A DNA stretch of 10,641 bases from Bacillota bacterium (GTDB taxonomy: Bacteria; Bacillota; Clostridia; Oscillospirales; Ruminococcaceae). This document shows positions 6,501-10,641 of the stretch, piece by piece. Both the position numbers and the translations under genes were made by a program. The DNA lies in the NCBI GenBank assembly GCA_023396215.1, contig JAEWWW010000055.1, positions 1 to 10,641 of the forward strand, in the 5' to 3' direction. The notes below the pieces were generated by a model. That model worked only from the letters and a program-made list of their open reading frames with translations. It did not search any database and was not told where the DNA came from. Each line of letters begins with the position of its first letter. Positions within the stretch are counted from its first letter, which is position 1.

Positions 6501-6610
6501 GGGGCTTTTAAACGCCCCGAATACAGGTTCTTAGAAAGAAAGCGGGCCGGAGGCTTCGGTTCGCCAAAACAGCAGGAAAGCGGGCTGCGGCGAAGGCCGC
6601 CGGAACCCGC
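6501..6610 (+). other. Hairpins in the murB-rapZ spacer
   Basis: GGGGC/GCCCC (6501-6505/6514-6518) lies two bases past the murB stop codon. A nested structure follows: GCGGG (6580-6584) with CCCGC (6606-6610), enclosing the perfect stem GCGGC/GCCGC around GAAG (6587-6600). The latter ends 9 nt before the rapZ ribosome binding site. They could affect transcript processing or rapZ translation; no terminator U-tract or promoter is seen. Confidence 0.35.
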
Positions 6611-6632
6611 CAATAGCCGGAGGGGTGTTATT

Positions 6633-7487
6633 GTGGAACTGATTATTATCACCGGGATGTCGGGCGCGGGCAAATCCAATGCGGTGAACGCGCTGGAGGA
6701 TACCGGCTTTTACTGCGTAGACAACATCCCGGCCAAGCTGATTAGCAAGTTTATAGAGCTTTGCGTCGGCGCTGCCGCGACGATGGAGCGCATCGCGCTG
6801 GTCATCGACGTGCGGGGCCGCGAGCGGTTCTCCAGCCTTTCTTCCAGCCTGGAGGAGCTGGACGCCGCCGGGCAGAGCTATAAGATACTGTTTTTGGACT
6901 GTCAGGATACCGCCATCATGCACCGCTATAAAGAAACCCGCCGCCGCCATCCGCTGATGGACGAGGGCTGCTCCACCATCGAAGAAGCGTTGGCGCAGGA
7001 GCGCCGCCTGCTGGAGCCCGCCCGCCGCCGGGCCGATTACATCATCGACACCACCCTGCTCACCGCGGGGCAGCTCAAGGAGCGGGTAGCCTCGCTCTTT
7101 TCGGACAGAGCGTCGGCCATGGTGGTCAACTGCATGTCCTTTGGGTTTAAGTACGGCATCCCGCCCGAGGCCGATTTGGTCTTTGACCTGCGCAGCCTGC
7201 CCAACCCCTTTTACATCGAGCAGCTGCGCCCCAAAACCGGGCTGGATAGCGAGGTGGAAAGCTATGTGTTTGCCAACCCGCAGGCCAACCAGCTTTTGGA
7301 GAAGCTCTGCGACCTGACCGGGTTTTTGGTGCCGCTGGCCGAGGCCGAGGGCCGCAGCCAGTTCACCGTCGCCATCGGCTGCACCGGCGGCCGCCACCGT
7401 TCGGTGGCCTTTACCGAAAAAATCAGCCGCTATCTGGGTGAAAAGGGCCACAACGCCATCATCCTGCACCGCGATATCAGAAAGTAG
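6633..7487 (+). CDS. rapZ: RapZ/YvcJ-family nucleotide-binding protein
   Basis: RapZ (YvcJ in Bacillus) is a P-loop ATP/GTP-binding protein. In Escherichia coli it is an RNase adaptor that senses glucosamine-6-phosphate; in Bacillus it is linked to competence, and the exact role in clostridia is unclear. The 284-aa length is typical. Visible motifs are the Walker A loop GMSGAGKS (8-15), YCVDNIP (27-33), the Walker B-like LVIDVRGR (56-63), and the C-terminal domain with SFGFKYG (169-175), DLVFDLRSLPNPF (181-193) and GCTGGRHRSV (249-258). The start codon is GTG at 6633 with GGAGGGG 7 nt upstream, giving the usual MELIIITGMSGAGKS N-terminus; upstream in-frame sequence is not family-like. It lies 133 bp after murB and is followed by an intrinsic terminator rather than by yvcK, its usual partner. 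The glucosamine-6-phosphate link would fit a role near MurB in amino-sugar metabolism, but that is inference. Confidence 0.93.
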   Translation: MELIIITGMSGAGKSNAVNALEDTGFYCVDNIPAKLISKFIELCVGAAATMERIALVIDVRGRERFSSLSSSLEELDAAGQSYKILFLDCQDTAIMHRYKETRRRHPLMDEGCSTIEEALAQERRLLEPARRRADYIIDTTLLTAGQLKERVASLFSDRASAMVVNCMSFGFKYGIPPEADLVFDLRSLPNPFYIEQLRPKTGLDSEVESYVFANPQANQLLEKLCDLTGFLVPLAEAEGRSQFTVAIGCTGGRHRSVAFTEKISRYLGEKGHNAIILHRDIRK

Positions 7488-7509
7488 CCGCCCGGCACAG
7501 CGGCCGGCC

Positions 7510-7547
7510 GCAGAGGCATTAGGGACAAGCCCCTGCCTGCTGCTTTT
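7510..7547 (+). terminator. Intrinsic terminator after rapZ
   Basis: GCAG/CTGC (7510-7513/7540-7543), GGC/GCC (7515-7517/7535-7537) and AGGG/CCCT (7521-7524/7531-7534) stack into one hairpin with small bulges and a 6-nt loop, followed at once by TTTT (7544-7547). It starts 22 nt past the rapZ stop codon. The short T-run suggests partial termination. Confidence 0.55.
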
Positions 7548-7661
7548 ATGACGAGGGCTTTTAGTGTGAAAATCACGCTAAGCCGTCATCTGCCAATCGC
7601 TCCTCGCCTGTGGCGAGAACCGCGGATTGATGCACAAAAAGACCATTCCTTTTCATGGTCT
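7548..7661 (+). other. Chain of hairpins in the whiA leader
   Basis: Three further stem-loops follow the rapZ terminator. One pairs ATGACG..GCTT..AGTGTG with CACGCT..AAGC..CGTCAT (7548-7568/7574-7589, 5-nt loop AAAAT). The second is CTCGCC/GGCGAG around TGT (7603-7617). The third is AGACCAT/ATGGTCT around an 8-nt loop (7640-7661). Together they fill most of the 213-bp rapZ-whiA spacer where yvcK would often be found. I see no promoter boxes between them and recognise no RNA family. The pairing is plain to see; function is unknown. Confidence 0.45.
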
Positions 7662-7700
7662 GCTCGTGCCCAAACGAAAGTGGAAGGAATAGTCTTTGCC

Positions 7701-8615
7701 ATGACATTTGCTTTTCAGATAAAAAATGAGATATACAACAAAAGCCTGCGCCTGCGGGGCGACAGGGCGCGTACCTACGGCCTTTTGCTGTTTGCCCGCC
7801 ACTTCGACAGCCAGCGGATGCTGCTCAGCACCGAGCACCGGGGGGTGGCAAGGCTGTACGGCGACCAAATCAGCAACCTTGTGGGGCTGCAGGGCAGCAT
7901 CACCCTGCTTTCACAGAACCGGGGCGGGCGCGAAAGCTTCACCGTGCGGGTGGATAGCGCCGCCGACCGCCAGCGCGTGCTGGATTTTTTCCACCAGCAG
8001 GGGGATGCCATCGACCAGACGCTGTTGGATACCCCCGAGGCGGTTTTTTCCTTTTTGGCGGGGGCCTATCTGGCCTGCGGCAACATCAGCGACCCCGAAA
8101 AAACCTACCGCCTCGAGTTCGCCCTCTCCCGCCCGGGGCTGGCCGAGGGCTTTGCCGCGCTGCTGGAGCAGGCTGGCTTTGCCCCCAAGGTTTCGCTGCG
8201 CCGGGGGCTGCCGGTGGTCTACTTCAAAGAGAGCGAGCAGATCGAAGAGCTGACCGCCGCCATGGGGGCCTCCAAGCAGGCCCTTGAGATTATGAACATC
8301 AAGATTTACAAGGATATCCGCAACCGGGCCAACCGGCAATCCAACTGCGACACCGCCAACATCGACAAAACCATCGCGGCGGGGCAGCAGCAGGTGGCCG
8401 ATATCCGCCTGATAGCCGAAAACCGGGGGCTTGATTCCCTCTCGGACGACCTGTGCCAACTGGCGCAGCTGCGCCTCGAACACCCCGAAGCCTCGCTGCG
8501 CGAGCTCAGCGAGCTGCTGGGGGGCGGCGTCACCCGCTCGGGGGTCAACCATCGGATGGGGCGCATCGCCGCGCTGGCCGCCGAAATCCGGGAAGGGCAG
8601 GGCGGCTGTGCCTGA
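7701..8615 (+). CDS. whiA: WhiA-type transcriptional/cell-division regulator
   Basis: WhiA is a DNA-binding protein of Gram-positive bacteria. It controls sporulation-linked cell division in Streptomyces and affects divisome assembly and chromosome segregation in Bacillus. The 304-aa product has the family layout: N-terminal SFxxKNE-like MTFAFQIKNEIYNKSL (1-16), a degenerate LAGLIDADG homing-endonuclease-like fold with FLAGAYLACGNISDP (118-132) and VYFKESEQI (173-181), the linker NRQSNCDTANIDKT (211-224), and a C-terminal helix-turn-helix (about 255-295) ending RSGVNHRMGRI. The ATG at 7701 gives the family N-terminus; the best SD (AAGGA) is about 12 nt upstream, rather far, and the upstream open frame is not protein-like. 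The gene is separated from rapZ by a terminator and hairpins, without yvcK. After the stop, a short TTTCCA/TGGAAA stem (8620-8637) lacks a U-run, so its 3' end is not clearly defined. Confidence 0.92.
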   Translation: MTFAFQIKNEIYNKSLRLRGDRARTYGLLLFARHFDSQRMLLSTEHRGVARLYGDQISNLVGLQGSITLLSQNRGGRESFTVRVDSAADRQRVLDFFHQQGDAIDQTLLDTPEAVFSFLAGAYLACGNISDPEKTYRLEFALSRPGLAEGFAALLEQAGFAPKVSLRRGLPVVYFKESEQIEELTAAMGASKQALEIMNIKIYKDIRNRANRQSNCDTANIDKTIAAGQQQVADIRLIAENRGLDSLSDDLCQLAQLRLEHPEASLRELSELLGGGVTRSGVNHRMGRIAALAAEIREGQGGCA

Positions 8616-8709
8616 CCTTTTTCCAGACGTTTGGAAAGCTTCGAGGGGGTTGCAGCACACTGCCTGCACCATCGCCGCAGATTGACACAGATACCCCGCG
8701 GCAACGGGT

Positions 8710-8767
8710 GTAGGGGCGACCTGTGGTCGCCTGCCAATCACCGACTCACCGCAGGTGACGCCCCTCC
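8710..8767. repeat. 58-bp dispersed-type repeat, copy 1
   Basis: Identical over 58 bases to 9010-9067. The unit is itself an imperfect palindrome: AGGGGCG, ACCT, GTG and GTCG on the left arm pair with CGAC, CAC, AGGT and CGCCCCT on the right arm with small bulges. An alternative inner hairpin (GGCGACC/GGTCGCC around TGT) competes with it. Its make-up suggests a REP- or MITE-like intergenic repeat. From general memory, TAGGGGCG-type repeats are common in gut Firmicutes genomes. Confidence 0.8.
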
Positions 8768-8769
8768 GG

Positions 8770-8832
8770 GGCGCTTGCATGTTCTGCGGAACATGCGTGT
8801 GTCTTTTTCTGCGAAAAAGGACACGAAGCGCC
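8770..8832. repeat. Three-way-junction palindromic element
   Basis: Outer stem GGCGCTT (8770-8776) with AAGCGCC (8826-8832) encloses two hairpins: GCATGTTC/GAACATGC around TGCG (8777-8796, perfect 8 bp) and GTGTCTTTTTC/GAAAAAGGACAC around TGC (8799-8824, one bulged G). Both hairpin tips share the TTCTGCG core. Nearly every base is paired, which is unlikely by chance. It may be an RNA fold or a compact palindromic mobile element. Confidence 0.65.
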
Positions 8833-9009
8833 TCACGGGCGGGACTAAGCCCCCCCGTGTGCCCCCCAAGCCTCCGGCGGGGTTGGAACGACCCGTACAG
8901 CCATAGCTGCAAAGGAAATCATGTAGGGGCGATGCCCCCTGTCGCAGGTTTGCTATCTCCGTCGGCTACGCCGACCACATTGGCCCGAGCGGCCCATCCC
9001 GCAGCCCCA

Positions 9010-9067
9010 GTAGGGGCGACCTGTGGTCGCCTGCCAATCACCGACTCACCGCAGGTGACGCCCCTCC
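9010..9067. repeat. 58-bp dispersed-type repeat, copy 2
   Basis: Exact second copy of the sequence at 8710-8767, offset by exactly 300 bp and in the same orientation. It ends 93 bp before the dnaE start codon. The flanking bases differ beyond the 58-bp match, which defines the unit's edges. Confidence 0.8.
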
Positions 9068-9160
9068 AAGGAGGGTAACAGGAAACACGCCCACCTTTTA
9101 CAGAACCCAAAGACACAAGCGGCCTCCCGTCGCCAGCCCAATGAAAGGAAGTGAAGCAGG

Positions 9161-10641
9161 TTGACCGACTTTACCCACCTGCATGTACATACCGAATACA
9201 GCCTTTTGGACGGCGCCTGCCGCATCAAGGAGCTGGTGGCCCGCGCCAAGGCGCTGGGCCAGAGCGCCGTCGCCATCACCGACCACGGGGTGATGTACGG
9301 GGTCATCGATTTTTACCGCGAAGCCAAAAAGCAGGGGATTAAGCCCATCATCGGCTGTGAGGTCTATGTGGCACCCCGTTCCCGCTTCGACAAGGTGAAC
9401 CGGGTGGATAGTTCGCCCGCCCACCTTGTGCTGCTCTGCAAAGACAACGTGGGCTATCAAAACCTGGTCTATCTGGTTTCCCGCGGCTTCACCGAGGGCT
9501 TCTACTTCAAGCCCCGCATCGACCACGAGCTGCTGCAGGGCCACACCGAGGGCCTTATCTGCCTTTCCGCCTGCCTCGCGGGGGAGATTCCCCGGGCACT
9601 GATGGCGGGGGACTACGAAAGGGCCAAGGAAACCGCCCTCTTTTACCGCGACGCCTTCGGGCCGGAAAACTACTTCATCGAGATACAGGACCACGGCATC
9701 CCCGAGCAGCGGGAGATTTTGCCCGGCCTCATCCGCCTTGCCGAGGAAATCGGTGTGGGGCTGGTGGCCACCAATGACGCCCACTACAATGAAAAGGCCG
9801 ACAGCCGGATGCAGCACCTGCTCATCTGCATCCAGACCAACCACACGGTGGACGAAGAGGTCGACCTCGAGTTCCCCACGCAGGAGTTTTACATCAAATC
9901 CCGCGAGGAGATGGCGGCGGTTTTCCCCCATCTGCCGCAGGCGCTGGATAACACGCTGGAGATTGCCCGCCGCTGCGAAGTGGAGTTTGAGTTCGGCCAC
10001 ACCCGCCTGCCCCTCTACGTCGCCCCCGACGGCTGGGATAATGCCGAGTACTTCCGCAAGCTCTGCTTTGAGGGGCTGGCCCGCTATTACGGCGAGGCCC
10101 CCGACCCGGCGGTGGTGCAGCGGCTGGAATATGAGCTTGAAATTATCACCCGCATGGGCTATGTGGATTACTTCCTCATCGTCTACGACTTCATCGACTA
10201 CGCCAAGAAGCAGGATATTCCGGTGGGGCCGGGGCGTGGCTCGGGTGCGGGCAGCCTTGCCGCCTACTGCGTGGGCATCACCGGCATCGACCCCATCCGC
10301 TATAACCTGCTCTTTGAGCGGTTCTTAAACCCCGAGCGCATCAGCATGCCCGACTTTGACATCGACTTTTGCTATGAGCGCAGACAAGAGGTCATCGACT
10401 ATGTGATAGACAAATATGGCGCCGACCACGTGGCCCAGATTATCACCTTCGGCACCATGGCGGCGCGAGGGGCCATCCGCGACGTGGGCCGGGCCATGGG
10501 TATGAGCTACCAGACGGTGGATCAGGTGGCCAAGCTGGTGCCGATGGAGCTGCATATGACCATCGAAAAGGCGCTGGCCTCCTCCACCGAACTGCGGGAG
10601 CTTAGCGGCGCCGACCCCAAGGTGGCCGAGCTGATTGAGAT
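9161..10641 (+). CDS. dnaE: DNA polymerase III alpha subunit, 5' part
   Basis: This is the N-terminal 493 codons of the replicative polymerase subunit DnaE; the frame is open to the window end, and a full protein would be over 1,000 aa. It starts with the PHP domain (HLHVHTEYSLLDG, residues 6-18; AITDHG with D41-H42; GCEVY with E67; ATNDAHY with D206 and H208). The polymerase palm begins with GPGRGSGAGS (356-365) and carries the catalytic aspartates in PDFDIDF (397-403; D400 and D402 expected to bind metal). The PHP metal ligands look intact, as in DnaE proteins with PHP-dependent proofreading; activity is inference. The start is TTG at 9161: an in-frame TGA lies at 9152-9154 and no later start fits the HLHVHTEYS terminus. 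AAGGAAG (9145-9151) is the likely ribosome binding site. The gene follows the repeat-rich spacer after whiA. Confidence 0.95.
   Translation, partial: MTDFTHLHVHTEYSLLDGACRIKELVARAKALGQSAVAITDHGVMYGVIDFYREAKKQGIKPIIGCEVYVAPRSRFDKVNRVDSSPAHLVLLCKDNVGYQNLVYLVSRGFTEGFYFKPRIDHELLQGHTEGLICLSACLAGEIPRALMAGDYERAKETALFYRDAFGPENYFIEIQDHGIPEQREILPGLIRLAEEIGVGLVATNDAHYNEKADSRMQHLLICIQTNHTVDEEVDLEFPTQEFYIKSREEMAAVFPHLPQALDNTLEIARRCEVEFEFGHTRLPLYVAPDGWDNAEYFRKLCFEGLARYYGEAPDPAVVQRLEYELEIITRMGYVDYFLIVYDFIDYAKKQDIPVGPGRGSGAGSLAAYCVGITGIDPIRYNLLFERFLNPERISMPDFDIDFCYERRQEVIDYVIDKYGADHVAQIITFGTMAARGAIRDVGRAMGMSYQTVDQVAKLVPMELHMTIEKALASSTELRELSGADPKVAELIE

Larger units (their letters stand above)
8616..9160. repeat. 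Gene-free, repeat-rich whiA-dnaE spacer
   Basis: No coding gene is supported in these 545 bases. The stretch is a mosaic of palindromes: two exact 58-bp repeats (8710-8767, 9010-9067), a three-way-junction-like element (8770-8832), a CACGGGCGGG/CCCCCCCGTG hairpin with one mismatch (8834-8859), a partial third repeat start GTAGGGGCGA followed by TGCCCC (8923-8936), and GTCGGC/GCCGAC around TAC near 8959-8973. This looks like nested insertion of small non-autonomous repeats. No promoter for dnaE could be identified. Confidence 0.65.

Noticed and set aside
6531..7469. Long antisense open frame over rapZ
   Set aside because: Shadow of the rapZ codons; no motif, while rapZ has all family motifs.
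8710..9067. CRISPR-like spaced repeats
   Set aside because: Only two full copies, 242 bp apart, with palindromic unrelated sequence between; no cas gene.
9098..10000. Long antisense open frame over dnaE
   Set aside because: Low-complexity shadow frame opposite an unmistakable DnaE PHP domain.

Overview
The window looks like a piece of chromosome from a GC-rich, low-branching Gram-positive bacterium, most likely a gut-type clostridium (Oscillospiraceae/Ruminococcaceae-like). The reasons are the gene set (HprK, RapZ/YvcJ, WhiA and a PHP-containing DnaE in one run), the strong AGGAGG-type ribosome binding sites, the frequent GTG and TTG starts, and the GC-rich hairpin-loaded spacers. I saw no transposase, tRNA, rRNA, CRISPR or phage gene. 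The species assignment is inference.

Left part, about 1 to 3350, minus strand. Three genes appear to be separate transcription units. A 275-aa endonuclease/exonuclease/phosphatase-family protein (2307-3134) is followed by an excellent sigma-A-type promoter (2282-2310) that overlaps its stop codon. That promoter fires into a roughly 300-nt untranslated stretch with six hairpins and a long-range closing helix (about 2044-2275). It looks like a structured non-coding RNA or cis-regulatory leader, and it is the most interesting object in the window. Next comes a 459-aa COG2509-type FAD-dependent dehydrogenase (591-1970, TTG start), closed by an intrinsic terminator (518-566). Then a 59-aa ribbon-helix-helix (Arc-type) protein (226-405) has its own near-consensus promoter, with a direct repeat over the -10 box that could be its operator. 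The first 225 bases hold no gene, only G/C homopolymers and inverted repeats.

Right part, about 3353 to the end, plus strand. A promoter (3353-3381) precedes hprK, a YcdX-type PHP phosphatase, murB, rapZ, whiA and the 5' part of dnaE, which runs off the window. This is a recognisable Firmicutes housekeeping cluster linking carbon-catabolite signalling (HprK), peptidoglycan precursor synthesis (MurB), a nucleotide-binding regulator (RapZ), a cell-division/transcription factor (WhiA) and replication (DnaE). The yvcK gene, usual between rapZ and whiA, is missing here. The rapZ-whiA spacer instead carries a terminator and a chain of hairpins.

The whiA-dnaE spacer (8616-9160, 545 bp) has no gene but is full of repeats. 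It contains a 58-bp sequence duplicated exactly with a 300-bp period, each copy foldable into a long hairpin. Between the copies lie a three-way-junction-like palindromic element and several further stem-loops.
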